Of a stretch of 64,000 nucleotides of DNA, positions 33,228-48,200 are shown in pieces (the first letter of the stretch is position 1; each line of letters starts with the position of its first letter). This stretch comes from Mastigias papua (lineage: Eukaryota > Cnidaria > Scyphozoa > Rhizostomeae > Mastigiidae), in the NCBI GenBank assembly GCA_964019165.1, contig OZ025286.1, positions 10,100,688 through 10,164,687 of the forward strand, read 5' to 3'. The notes under the pieces were generated by a model, which made no database searches, was not told where the DNA came from, and saw only the letters and a program-made list of their open reading frames with translations. The position numbers were made by a program, and so were the translations under genes.

Positions 33228-36200
33228 GTAAGTTGAATGTTTCTTTTTGTAATTACTTTAAGTTTCTATTTATCAATGTATCCATCGCTTGATTGAGGCG
33301 TTCTTCGTGAAGGCTTATCGGCACCACTTAAATACGGCAGCCATTTTAGCTGACCAGTTGTGAATTTCGGCAGAATCAGAAGCTTCTATTGATATATATT
33401 TATATTTGATTTCTAATGATATATTTGATGATATACTCTCTTACAAGTTGCTGTTAATTTGTAGTTCTTAGGTCTACTGAGCGGATTCTTATCTTATTGG
33501 ATATTTCATTCCACATAACTCTACTGTAAATTTAACCTAAACCGTGTGAATCCACGTAAAGGTAGTCGTTTTGTTTGAGAACAAGCAGAGCTGTACGTAC
33601 GGGATTTATTTATTTATCCATTCACGTTGTTATTGCCAGCTTACTTTTTGTCACTCCCGCAATTTCGCGTTGAATGACGAACTCTCCAATCCGGAATAGA
33701 CGTCCCCCGACTGTTTATTTTTTCAAGAAGTGCATGCCAGGACACTGTTATTGCAACCCCCGCTCATTAAGTTTGAACCAAGAGGATTTTTTCCCAGCCA
33801 GACCCCGAATTGTCTTGCGAAAGTAACTCATGGTGACTGTTCGTTGTGTTGAAGAAATGTTTCCGTGAAATGAGCACTTGCTGCAAGAAACACTGAAAAT
33901 GTTGTTGACAGTTGTGTCATAGTATGGTTGTGCCGATGATGATGACATTATGAACGACGACGATAGGCATATTTTTAGTATATTTGAAAATATGCAATAA
34001 ACGTAGAAAGTTCTTTTTTGATAATCTAAAGCTTTTTATCCAATGCATATATTGGCCTTCTCTTCACCTCCACCTTTAGCAGCCCACCCTATAGATATTC
34101 ACCTTGGAATTTTTTCCACCCCCACCCGCTTATTTCAACCCCCCCCCCCGCTAATCTACTTTCAGATTTTTCCATCCCCCCACCGCTTATTGTCACCCTC
34201 TTCCATTCTGGACTAGAGAGTAAGTAAAGTTTGGATGTCTTGATCAACGTCCAGTGATCTACCGCCCCCCCCCCACCACTCTATTGACTCTGCGCTTGTC
34301 CAGTTTTGATTAGCAAAAAGGAAAACGGCTGAAATGTGGATGGGAGATCAAATAGCGGAAACAGTGGGTACCGTAAATCCTCGAAATGGCCCCCCTCGAA
34401 TAAGCCCCTCCCTCGAATAAGCCCCCATATTAGAACTTCAAATTGTTAATGAGTCCCCTTCGAATAAACCCCCACCCCAGATGATGATGAAGACTTTGAT
34501 AAAAACTAATGCTTAAATCTAGACTATTCTTGTAATAGTATGGAGAAAAGCAGCTTTCACAATGAGCTTTTTATATGACACTTATCCAATAATTTATAAT
34601 CCCTCCCCTTGAATAGGCCCTCCCTCGACTAGGCCCTCCCTCGAATAGGCCCTCCCTCGAATAGGCCCTCCCTCGAATAGGCCCTCCCCTTGAATAGGCC
34701 CTAGCCTCGAATATGCCCCCACCCAAAAAGCTTAAAAAATAAATACGTCCCCAGGGGGCTAGTTCGAGGATTTATGGCATCTGTGCTAGTGTGGACACGA
34801 TCTAAGGACCTATTTACATGGAGGTAGGGCCACCCTCCTAGGAGGGTCACCCTACCATGGGAGCCAAAACATAGCCCTACTTTACATACAAACTCAACAA
34901 GCTATGGTCACCCTAGGGGTGGCATAATGGTTTAGTTGCAACTGTCATTGTTTTTCTCGCAGAGTTCATTTCAGCCTCTTTCTGATTGAGCACGAAAACT
35001 TCCAATGATATATTTGGCACTTCTATGTCGTTGAAAGCTTCGTAAACATTGAAATAGCGAATAAGTGTCATGTGTCGTTGCACTTATGAATTTGGTTTTG
35101 TTATCTTTCTTAGCTTCTTTTGCAACTGCCCTCTGACACTTCGTCTGCCACATCATTAGGACCGAATCGAGGTCGACTGAGATAGCCCTCCGCCTTGTGG
35201 GTCACCCTACCTTGAGCGTTTACATAGCTTAAGTAAACATAAAGATAGCCCTCCTAATTAAGCTGCGTGTAGAGAATATCAATCAACTGGGGGGCCTCGT
35301 AGCCCCCAGTGGCCTTGCCCTCCAGGCCTACCCTTGGCTACGGGCCTGCTTTTGTAGATCTATTCATAGTTATCTTGATATATTTTAAATGGAAGGAATT
35401 GTCAAAATTAAATCTGTTATGAACCATTTCCCCGAAAATATATAGACCCCTCTTGTATGGCCATATGGAATAGGCGCCTATCCAAAAGTATTCAATTGTG
35501 ATTGTAATCGAAGGCGCTTATTCGAGACTCAAAGGGGCTTAATCAATGGCTCTCGAATGAGTGTTCAACGTGAAAATTTTGTGATAACCTTTCGTCCTAA
35601 TTCTTGTCATACCGAAAGCTGTTTACATGATGTATACATCATCAAAACTACTGATATTTTTGTAGATGTTTTAAATTACATGTGAATAGAAAGACTTTGC
35701 GATTGTAAGTGAATTGAAGACCGGGCCTCTTTATGATGACGTTCTTGATGAAGGGATATATTACTGTGATTTCAATTTGATGTTTCGATTTCTAGGATAA
35801 ATCGGTTTTGGTACTTTCCTTTAATTTCCTTTAAGTTCTTTTAACTGGAATACTTCTATCATTTTCCTGCAGAGATATCTCCTAAACTTTGGGTACCTAG
35901 AGTCAAAAGATTTCAATGATGAAAACGTCACAGAGAACCAAATTGAATCAGCTATCAAGAATTTCCAGCACTTTGCGCACCTTCCTCTGACAGGTAGGAA
36001 TTTTAATGTCATTAGTTGTTGATTTAAACATTGTATGCATATGTAGAACAAGCTTGTACACAATCAAACTAGAGGTGCTATGAAGTCATGTTCGATTTTG
36101 GCATGCAGCTGCTTACTTCTAGGTTAGGGTAGTATCTACGTTTTGATAGTATCTACGTTCAGTTGACATTTTGGGTGGCAGTTTTTGCCCTATGGTTGGG

Positions 36201-39200
36201 CGTTATTTGAGAAATGCTTTGTCTTTTCCTGTCAGGACTCTTTCATCCCTGGAATTTAATATCCGTAAAAGGCATTTTCTCGCTATTTCCTTTATCACCC
36301 CTCTATCTGTAACATTTTCAACCCTTTTTTGGACAGCTTTATCTGAAAAAGCACGAATCTGGCAAAAATGTGAAAACTAATGGCTTTTGCTATCAAGCTC
36401 TGCATAGATTACCGGGCTATTACATGCCAAAACAACAAATCTGTATGCAGGTATTATCCCTAAGTTATAAAACTTTTTGTATTTCCCATAGTAACTCACC
36501 ATTTTGTTTTGAAAATGACGCTGTTCAAAATGTCAACATAATATATTTAATAGGGTCATTCAAATGGTTCGTAAGCCCCAGAATGACGAAATTGTGACCC
36601 TCTCCCCCCTTGTACCCGCATGTAACCTTATTGGGAACTCCCCTTCTTGGGTACGTTCTTTGACCCATTTGACTCTCGCCCAATCTCCAACCTGAAGTTT
36701 TTAAATATCACTTACAACAATCATGCCATTCATGCCTGAATGAAGATTTCAAAAGGTTTTTAAATAAATTGAATTAATTTTAGAATTGGCGTACGGGCGG
36801 TTGAGGCTGCGGGCACAGGGTTTATCACCTCGGAACTATTTTTTACTGATGAGAATGTTAGAATGTTATGAAACTAACTAGTGTAGCTAGATGCTATCAC
36901 CAAGACCTAAGGTTGAGTGACATCCGAAGTAATGGATGAATTCCTCACTTAGCCAAGGCTTTCATTCCCTATTCATATAAAGTTGGCTGGTTAAACAGCT
37001 ACTAAGCTAATTCAAGCCAGCACGATAATACACGATAATACACGAATTAAACGAATAAAACGAATACATGCGTATATTTTAAGATACCGAAAAAGGAAAG
37101 TAAAATCGGAATGAAATTGAGGATGTTTATCTTGGCGAGTACAGAATCATAGTAAGCCAATATGATGAATATAATGCTTGTATACACGCATTTTTTTAAT
37201 AAGCAATTTAAACTCGGGCTCAGTACTAAAAATTGCTTAGCTGGGAGGCAAATTTGAGTACTCAAAATTGCTTAGCAAATGCTTAACTTTTTGTTCGTAT
37301 TTTTTGAAAATAGATTAGAAAAAGGTAAATATAGGGCCATATACATGTCAGAAGGCACGATAAATGAAAGATAAATAAAAGAATTAGCGATAGAGTTTGT
37401 TTGCACTTTTTATACATGAACACCAACTCAACCAAATGTAATATTTCTAGTCAAGATAATAGCTCTTTCCAAAGTTAGTTGGCGATCTGCCCAAAGCTCC
37501 ATTCACATATTTTTCAAATTGCTTAGCAGTCTTAAATCCAGTACTAAAATTGCTTAACTTTTTGCCTTGCCGAGTACTGCCTGCTTATAAAGCAGTTGCT
37601 TTTAAAAAAATGCGTGTAGTCTGCTATCGCAGTTATCATTCCAAGACCTAGTTCTTGTTTTAAATTGATGGATTGAAGTAGAGTTGTTATTGATATCAGG
37701 TCAAACCCTGGTTAAAAATTAGATGCAGATACTGCGCCTATCTCTCTTTTTCATAGGGGCCATTCAAAAAGCACGTACGCCCTGAAGGGGGAGTACCCAT
37801 AAAGCGTACGAGAACGTACCAGGGGAATGGGGGGCTATTCAAAGAACCTACGCACGCCCACCCTTGTAATCTTCAAACATTAAGTACTTTCGCAGCGTCC
37901 TAAATAAATAAAGCCATGTTTGAATGATTCTACACGCAAGATCGTTCCAGTCATGAAAAGCCAAACGCATGCATATTTCAGGAATTTTTTGTGTTTTGAT
38001 CAGTCATAGTCAATAGTTCAATGTTAATGGATGCATTCATACAATCACAGTTCAATCACTGTCCAATTGTATGGATGTTCCACGACAGAAGAGCCAATAC
38101 CAAGTTCATACGGTTTATGAAAGAGCACTTGCGAATTGCATGCAAAGATAGTGGAAATAATTTTGGTAATAGCTTAAATAAATCCCTTAAAATCCATCAA
38201 CGTAATTTGCAGTTCCTTGTGGTTGAAATATTCCAGACTAAGAACAATCAATCCAACTTTTATGAAGGATAAATTTACAGAAAAAAATAGTTATTATAAC
38301 CTGCGAAACCCAAGTCATTTGCAACTGCCGAACGTAAGCACGACAATATTTGATAAAGAAAATATTCAATACCGAGCTTTAATAAATATGATCTTTATGA
38401 TCCTCACTGCCCAAAATTTTCAAAGGCAGTAACACGTTGCAACAATTTAAAGGTAGAATGAAACAGTGGGATGGTATTCGTTGCAACTGCAGATTGTGCA
38501 CAATTATTATTAAGGACATAAGCTCTTTAGATTAGTTTGCTGTATTTACTGATTAATTGTAGCTATATCGTTTCTTTATTTTTAGTATATACAGTTGACC
38601 TTGAGTAGCTTTTTGTTAGCTATTTTAAAAGCCAACCTTGAATAACCTGATGATGATGATGATGATGATGATGATGACGATGACAATGACGATGACGTTG
38701 ACAATGACGATGACAATAACAATGACGACGACAATAACAATGACGACGATGATGATGATGCAATATGTCGTATCACCATTATAGTGCTAATGGCGTGGAA
38801 GAATTCGAAACAGAGTTTATCCACTACCATATCATTTGTACACTGTAAATATCAGCGATACTTTTAAATGCAATGATGGTTGTGCCCTTTCAACAACATT
38901 CGTCTTCTAGCGGGCAATGAGAAACATTCGCATTCTAAAATTGAGTATTCTCTAGCTTTGCTCAGAAAGCGATAATTAAAGAGGAGATAAAGCTTACGTC
39001 CAATTTCCATCATGAACAACAGTGAATCTGAAAGTGGTTGCAATTGTCCTGCTTCTTGTTGTATTGTCAGAAACTGGCGCGAAGCCTTACTGTTAGGAAG
39101 GGCAGAGTAGTGAGACAAATTTCAGGAAATTTAGTTTTTTGAATGGTGAATTTGCTAATTGCATTTTTTTGTCTTTTGTTGATATTTACATAAACCTGTA

Positions 39201-42200
39201 ATAATTTGACATTTCTCGGGTATATATTTAATTTTTCGAACTTTGAAAATACTGAGATAAAAAATAGATTAAAATATTTACGTAAGGGGGTTATGTTTTA
39301 AAAGTACGTACGCTCGAGAGAGCGGATACCTCCAAAACGCACAAAACCGTAGAATGGGGGGGGGGGGGGTATTGAGTGTATGTACTTTTGGATAATCTCA
39401 TGCTGAAAAGACTGTATATCATGCAAGTAAGCTCATTTACTCGTGTGGACATAATCGCAATTATTTTTTTGAAAGTTAAAAAATGTATTAGGCCTGCCAC
39501 TATCTGTAAGGTTTAGGAAACACTTTGATAACGTTCAGATATGTTCAAGGCGTCAATCGCGACTATCGGTTACTTACAGAGAGTCAACGTTGTGCACCGT
39601 GGTCATGGAGGTAGTCGAAAGAGATTTACGAAAAGAAATACGGCTCATTTGATACGAGATGCTATAGAATATGGTATAAGATGTAGCTCAAGGTTGGTTG
39701 AGGATGGCCTTAGATAACTACCTTAAAGAGGGGGAGGGAGGTCAGATTAAATATGAAAAACATGAATGCGCTGAAACTCTACATGAAAGGGGTCCTGGGT
39801 ATTACTTATCATAGTTCTAGAACCCCAATGGTGAAGAATGTATAACACAACGTATAATATTTATACAATAAAGCTTATCATTTATTGCAGCAGCATAATA
39901 TCACATCCTTAAAATTGCTAGCAACATAGTACTCAAATAGAAAGCACAAAGTAGACAATTTTCAGAGTTAGTTAGACCTTACATCTGATCCAAGTGACGT
40001 AGTCAGGTTATTTCTTTAGTGGGGGGGGGGGGGCAGAAGGGCAATTGAAACAATGGATAAAAGGGGATCCTGCGGTGCATTATACTTGGTGAAGGGAAGC
40101 AGGGAAAGTCGGAATTCCAGCGGCTTGGGCTCCTTGACAATGTTTTAACCACGCCTGTAGAATCTTAAGGCAACAACCTTTTCCCTCTGGAGATATCTTT
40201 TGTACATAGAAAACGTCAGAGAGAATGTAAATTTCAATAGAACTGTTAGCTGTTCCGTATGAAAGGATTCTTGATACACATTTTATTACCACATTTTCAA
40301 GATGTTGGGGTATGTACCCATCCCATTCACCTGCTGGTGCCCTGTGTTTTGCCGCTAATTAAGACTTTAGCTCTTTGCCTTTCGTTATAGCCAGACAATG
40401 AAGTTTACAGGAAGCCACTTTTTAATGCTTCCCTTGGGGTCATTCATTCAGTATGTACACACGAAAGGGTAGGGGTCAAGCAATAGCGTGCTTTTCCGTA
40501 CAAGGGTGGAGGGGGTTGACTTATCCAAGTACGTACGGAAAATAAAAAGCTAATGGCTGTTGTGCATGTATTGTGTAATGCTCTTATTTGGAAGATGATA
40601 CCATCTTTTGTATCAATGAGAATGTTTCTGCACACAACTAGTGATGTTAGCAAAGCAATTGAACAATCCACTTTACAGGTAAACCATATAACTTATATCA
40701 GAAGTGCCCTTGAATTGTCCCTCAGTTTGAAAACGGTTGGTGATCCCTGCAATAGTTGGTGAGGTACAAAGCTAGAGTTAAGAAATATAAGTTCGGGTGC
40801 GTTCTAGGCCACAAGGTAATAGGCACAAACAGAGCTATTGAAAATGAGTATTTTCTTCAACGAATGGCACTCATAAGTCTCATAGACTCATACGAAAAAG
40901 TCTTAAAACATTTCTATAGCTTTTTTGCGGTCGACTCCTTTTTAATATAGTATATGTCATAAGTCTTAATAGTATATGTCATAGGACTTAATATTTCATT
41001 TGATTATACTATTTTCTACTTTTTAAATGTTTAATTTGAAGGGAGGCTAGATGACGCTACTGTCAATCAAATGGAAAAGCCGCGTTGTGGTATGAAGGAT
41101 CCAAGAATTAAGTTCAAAGTGAATGGAAAGGGAAGGCAAAAGAGGTATACTTTGCAGGGTGAAAAGTGGGATTTCTCTACAAGGTCCACTGTAAGTTTTG
41201 TAACACTTTTTTGTTGTTTCTTTCTCATAAGTACAATGCACTATCATTTTTCGTATTGCAATAATTTTGCTGTCAATCTCTTATCTATTAAGTGAAGAGA
41301 TTTCAAATGTACATGCAGTTTTCTCTCCATCAGAAACAGTTTACAGTAAAAAGCAATAAGTGAAAAGAAGCGAGATTAGAATAGTACCATTGAAGTAGCG
41401 AACTTTTGGGAATTTAGAGTGAGTGCATTTTTCCCTTTGTATTGGGAGGCTCTCATGTTTGAATAAATCGTATGTATTATCCGTCTTGCTGATTATGCAG
41501 AAATCGTCAATAGAAGCAGTATGACCTCTTTATAGTAAGAAGAAAAGCTCCATCGAAGTGGGCGCTACCAAAGTGACATATATCATAGTGGCGTCTGTCA
41601 CAGTGACTTCTATGATTGTAGCCTCCGTCAGAGTAGTCTCCATAACAGTAACCCCCAGCAGTGTGGCCACCATTAGAGTGGCCTCCTTCAGATTACACTA
41701 CGTCAGAGTAACCTCAATTAGAATTGGCACCATCATGCGCGCCTCCATATCAGTGATTCTATCATTCTTGATTGTATGTCAAATAAGCTTGCTTGTTCAT
41801 TTGCAGCGTACATTGACATGGTACCTTGTAAATACTTACGGCTCAATGACGCGTGATGATATAAGGAGAATTATACACTATGCTCTTGGCAAATGGCAGG
41901 CTGCGGCAAACATCAATTTTAAAGAGGTTCAAACGAATTCAGCTGATATACTTGTTAGTTTCGCACCTGGACAACATGGTGATCCATACCCATTTGATGG
42001 CCGTGGTGGAACACTGGCACATGCCTATTATCCGTACAAAAATTTTGGTATGGAAGCATATTGTATTGTGATTTGGTACAAATTGCTTGACTTATAAAGC
42101 ATCGAGAGAATCTTTTGATGTATTGTAAATATTTTCTAATTCCGACATCTATTAGTGTCTTTTCATGATACAGTGGAACCCAGCCTTACGGCCACTTCGT

Positions 42201-45200
42201 TAATACGGTGACCTCGTTATTACGACCACTTTTGTTTGGTCCATAAAAACTGCCGTACATAAAGTCTCGTAAATACCCCGACAATCCTCGTCCTAGCTTT
42301 GTGCTTACTAGTGCCAGTAGTTATGACCAACTGCTTATCTATTTCTCACACCTGCAACTGCATTCTTGTCTTGCTTGTTTTTCGGCTCATGCTTTAACCT
42401 AATGACTTCCCCATCTTGATTTTCCGGGCGTTTTTGTACTCAGAATGACCCCTCACCCATGATTAAAGATAGACATTGCCTTGGAAGTTAGTATCAGTTT
42501 ACATACAAAATATTAATAGGAACTTTAAATTTATTTTGTTTGTGAAATGGTAATTTACCATGTTTTTTTAAAATTTTTCTACATTCTTAGATATCTATTA
42601 GATAGACAATCTTAGCAAGTTATTTATTAATTTCTATCCTTAAACTCGACAATATGACCCTTCCTCGGGCCAATTTCATACGGCCAATGTTTGGTTTCCT
42701 GTTGGAGTCAGTGTTACCGGGTTTACAGTTCAACAAACCATTTGATAAAATGATCTCATCAAATTTTGAATAGAAGTAGTGCACTTTGTAACGTCAAGAA
42801 AAGAATATATATTAGAAAGAGCTTTTTCTTTCTTGTATTGATTAGCCTGTCAAATATGAAAAACCTTGTATTGCTGTTTTATTTTAAGTGTCAATGGTTT
42901 TTGTGTTGAATTGCAATGGCATCAATGTTGAGTTTGCAAATATGAGCACCATTTTCTTCAATTGGCAATGTATGCCTATTTAATCTTGTGTAGAACCATT
43001 TTCTTCAATTGGCAATGTATGCCTATTTGATCTTGTGTAGCTCTTGGTGGCGACATTCACTTTGACGCAGATGAGTACTTCACGTTCCAAAAGAAGGAAG
43101 GCACAAATCTCTTATGGGTCGCAGTTCATGAAGCAGGGCACAGCCTGGGGCTAGAGCATTCAGATTTACTGGACGCAGTTATGTATCCTTGGTACAGAGG
43201 ATCAGAGGCCTCTGATTTCGATTTACGGCCAGATGATATTAGTGGTATTCAAGCATTATACGGTAAGTAATACTTGTATCAATTTAATTAACTTAGAAGT
43301 GATTACAGTATCATATGTTTCACAATACGTCAAAGCCGAAAGAATTGTCAATAAATAATGCCTAGATATGATAGTGCTAAGCAACACAGTGACCCTTAAC
43401 AGAAATAGACTGTAATTGATATAATATGTGCGTATTGTTATTGCTCATGCGATATTGTATAGGAAACTAGGCGACTTATAGATAGAACGGAAGGCTTGCC
43501 TCCATGAAAGTTAGACTAATTGCTATAGTATAGAATGAAATAGAAATTCAGTTGAAGGGGAAGTTCGGTCCAACACTAAAATTTGATATGCTGTAGAGAA
43601 TGGTGTAAAATCCCTTGATCTGAATTCTTATAGCTCTTGCTTGTGTATTTTTTATAATATTCTAAGTTGTTTCTCATCCAATTGGACGCCACCATTCGAG
43701 ATAATTCGCGTCAAGGACGTTGTGATCGCTCTGACGTCATCATGTTAAAAAAGCACGGTGAATTAAGAAGTTACAATCGGCTTACAATCATAATGATATA
43801 GTGGGTGGGAAAATATTATATTTAGTAGTAGAATTTCATAATCAAATGTTGCAAATGTTGGGAAAGAAGTAAGTGCCATTCTCCAGATATATCGTTATCA
43901 GTTTACAGTTGAGGGAGTAAAAGAGTTATGACAAACGTGTCGACTGGTGGTATTGTAACATATTTTTTCACTGATGATGCTTAGCATGTCTTTCTATCGG
44001 GTACTGCTCCCATGTCTGGGACTGTGATCATAGACGTCTAGTTCAAAGTCATCCATCTTATCAACAATCCACACGTGATGATGATTTTTCGAGACTTCTC
44101 AGAACCGCCAGAGCCTCTTACTGCGCACACCCTTTCCAAATTTCAGTACCCTATCATTGAAGTACATCCCGGAAAGCATAATTCATTCCCAGAATTTACT
44201 ATATGTGGAATATCCCACCCCTCATCTTCTTTCCTTTATCCCACAGCGTTTTATTTCTAATATTAACGCGAAGAGACTTGGGTCTTGTCTCCCTTTCTGC
44301 TTTGCCATTGTCCTTCTCTTCTGTTGGGGCCTTTGCTTTGGGCCCCAGAGCGTTTCTCAGCATAGGAGATGAATGTGAAATATACTAGCATTATAGTATA
44401 GTTTTTTGTAAATATGTCCACATGCTTTGCCTTTTTGCACGTTTTTAATGGGACGCAAGTAGACTACCGACATAGGCTTCAAATAAGGAGAAGATTAGGG
44501 AACATCGAAGAAACATGGTCTGCCTGAACTTGAAAAGCAGACTTAAAAGGCGCAGTTTCATTAGAAACCATTTGATTCAGATGGCAGCTAACTGATTCTT
44601 TAAGATATGTCACTCTTCACACTCTGTAACATGATATGGTCCATGAAATCAATTAGGAACCATTTATGGCTGAATTTGACTAAGTATCAAGGTTCATCCA
44701 TGCTGAAAGTAGACAGTTTGTTCCTTACATAAGAACCAAATATTGTGTAGGAGAATTGCCGAAAGCTGTTAGGTTATCTTGATTGCATTGGTCATTTCAT
44801 ACCATTGTGCCACAATGCACTAGCAGTGTAAAGACTTAGCAGTCCTTTCTTGCTATTTCATAAGTAAAAACTATTGATATTGTCACATATGGATGTTCAA
44901 GTGCATTTGAGTATGATAACTTTTTGCTATGCACACGTATTACGTTTGAGAATTTAGAGCCCTTTTTCCGTTTCTTATAGGACCCCGGCCCCAACCGCCC
45001 ACAACTGCGGAACCTACCACACAGCCAACCACGAAGCCCACTACACAGCCAACCACGAAGCCCACTACACAGCCAACCACGAAGCCCACTACACAACCAA
45101 CCACGAAACCTACTACACAGCCAACAACGAAGCCCACTACACAACCAACCACGAAGCCCACTACACAGCCTACCACGAAACCCACTACACAACCAACCAC

Positions 45201-48200
45201 GAAACCCACTACACAGCCAACCACGAAGCCCACTACACAGCCAACGACCCCTGATACTCAAGGACCAACTAGACCTCCTGGTATGAAAGACTGCATGGAA
45301 TATGTCGACGCAGCGGTCATTGATTTTTCTTCCGGTTGGATGTACCTGTTCTCTGGAGAGAATTTTTATTTAGTTTCAAGGAGAGGTTTACGATATGGCC
45401 CAATCACATTTAAAACTTACTTTCGGGAAGTTGAAGGGAAAGTAACAGCAGCTTATATGAGACAGAATGACTTTGCATTGATTCTATTCTCTGGTAGTAG
45501 GTGAGTAGATGTTTGTAGTTTCCCTGCTCTCAGTTGAAATAAAAAATGCATGTTTTCATTTGATATTAGGTTAATTCTTCCCAATAGTTCGTTTGGTTTT
45601 TCACTGCTTCATCGAGCACCTCACAATGATTTCTCGATGTGCTAGAAAACCTGGGTGTTTCTCAAGGTTTTTTATAGGGTTATATGCATAAAAGCAACCC
45701 CTGACCAATCAATTGGTGTTCCTCTCCCTATGGCCTGCAGAATTTCTCACGTGTCGTGGACATATTACCTGACATTGCTCCATACGTTTGAACTTATTCT
45801 ACTCATTACCCGTGGGACACTCATTACCAGAGGATCATTAATCACACATCGAGTTGTGTACCGAAAGTTAATTGAAAGCCATCTGAGATGTTACAGTATT
45901 GTTGGGGAAAGAAAATATCAAGCTCAATATTAGAATCTCTAGGCGTGGCAAAATTGGGAGCGGAGTAATAGAACTCACAAGGCAAAAAGATTGTTGGGTA
46001 TTTGAGTTGCTCAATGCGCATAACCTGAGATACGATGGTAATCACTACTTGTAATGTGAAAATTGGATTCTGCACTATGTCTTAGATATGATACCTACCA
46101 ACGTGTTAACCTGATTAAGGAAGGACCTGTTGCAGACTTTGGGTTGCCGACAGATAGCATAGTTGACGCCGCACTTCAGTGGCAGGGTAGCAGCCGAACT
46201 CTTTGGACTGTCAGAACATAAACGTGCTTGTTCACTGGAACAAGGTGTAATACAGATTAAACACAGTATTTTAAAATATTTCTCGCTAAACTATTCGAAA
46301 CTTGCTGCGAAAAATTACTGTCCATAATTTCCTGGCTGCATCATTGCTGAAGCTACCAATCATATTCAAGCTGATTCATTGTCATTGTTCAGCTGATTCA
46401 TACATCATATTCTTTGCGTTAGCAAAAGATATTCGTGAGTCAAATACGTTAGGTGAATTTAAAAGCAAGCTGCTCAAGAAGATAAGACCAGTAAAGAAAC
46501 CATTATATGAAATTTGCGACACACGCGGTGTGAGATGCTTAACTAAACTCGGGGTTAGATTCAGTCCCCTAGGGGAGCACAAGTTTCGCCACAATTTTGA
46601 ATCTTTGAGTCCAATCTGTACGTGCAATACAGGCATCGAGGACAATGAGCATTTCCTCCTGCATTGCCCCTTGTATGACCAGATGCGAAACGATCTCTTT
46701 GATCAGCTTTCAGAAATCCCAGGACTTGAGCTCGATAATCTTAACTCTGAGGCCCTGTGTGAACTACTCCTTTTTGGCAATCCTCGTTTCAACAATATTG
46801 CAAACAAGTTGATTTTGGAGGCAACAATATCATTCATTTTGTCAACTGGAAGGCTTGAGTAAACCGAATAAGCTACCAGCAGCGCCCTACCCATTTTAGC
46901 CTTGTATTTTGTTTATCTAATCATTGATTTTGAGTAAGCTTGTCACACATTAGATGTCACTTGAAATTTCCGTCATCTATATTTTTTGGGCATCCCGAAC
47001 TGTCGAATTTTGCTTATCTTCATGACTAAATTGTTATTTTTCAGACATCTAATGTGTGACTAACTTATTATTGGCTATTTAAATTTTGTTGAATTGTGAG
47101 CACCATTGCAGTAGGGACCAGATGACTATATGTCCTTTCCCACTGCATGGTGCAAATAAATTAAGTTGTATTTTGTTTAAGTTTTTTGATTGAATAAAAA
47201 AAAAAAAATATTCAAGCTCTGATTGAGGGAGTCCCATGCGTAAGAAAACCCTCTTAGAAGAGAGACTGTAATTTCTTTGATTATATATCTCTAATCTTTT
47301 TCAAAATCTTATAGTTAGTTGATGGGGGTATCGTGTATTAAAGATGTCACTAAACGTAAAGTAAAGCGATATCTTTTTGTTAGCACTATCAGATGTAAAC
47401 TAATTGCTATGATTTCTTTATGTCTTAGGTATTATGTCTACCAGCGCTTCAGCCTGATTAAGGAAGGGCCTGTTGCAGACTTTGGGTTGCCAGCAGATGC
47501 AACAGTTGACGCCGCACTTCAATGGCAGGGTAGCAGCCGAACTCCTTGGACTGCCGGAACAAAGACTTACTTATTCACAGGGACAAAGTATTATCGATAT
47601 GATGAAATTACAAAGAGAATCGATAGGTATGTACAAACGTCACCCCGACATAGAAGAAGTTTACAATGCTGTGAAATGACCACCGTTTTTCATGAACATT
47701 GAAAGATTGCGCACTTGTTTTCATGCCAAAGTTTTCTGTATCCCTGAAACTATGTTTAGCATTTAACATGATTTCTATAACTTCTAGTTGAATTGAATTT
47801 CTACTGAAAATGCTTTACCAGCAATGTATTTCGAATTTTAGCTATTATCCTCGTGTCGTCAGTAGTGCATGGAGAGGCTTACCTTCGCAAGTAACTGCTG
47901 CTGTTACAGGATTTGAAGTGGAAGGAAATAGAAAGGAGACTTACTTCATTAATGGCAAATATTATTATATTTTTGATGACGAGTAAGTTTATCGGTTTCT
48001 TGGCGTTTTGTTCTTTAGTAACTTTTTCACTTACAAACTGTTATCGAGTTAAAACATTTCGTTTTCACTTCTCGATTAATGCCAGCGTCAATGTTTTGCT
48101 TCTCACTCTTGCTTTTTTTGTCTTAGAAATTACTCTGCTTATTGTAGTATCTTTCGTTTTCAGATTTATCAAAGTGAAACCTGGTTATCCAAAGCACATA

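Noticed and set aside
41558..42097. 179-codon ORF across MMP exon 4
   Set aside because: Its first half is an intronic degenerate repeat; exon 4 starts at 41807 after a clear acceptor and the MMP reading frame is fully explained by splicing.
44836..45261. Minus-strand repeat ORFs (Gly/Trp/Cys/Leu and Val/Gly/Cys-rich)
   Set aside because: They are antisense to the TTQPTTKP hinge exon of the MMP gene.
46086..46260. Functional extra hemopexin exon
   Set aside because: In-frame stop at 46219-46221 and no proper donor; the gene closes in frame without it.
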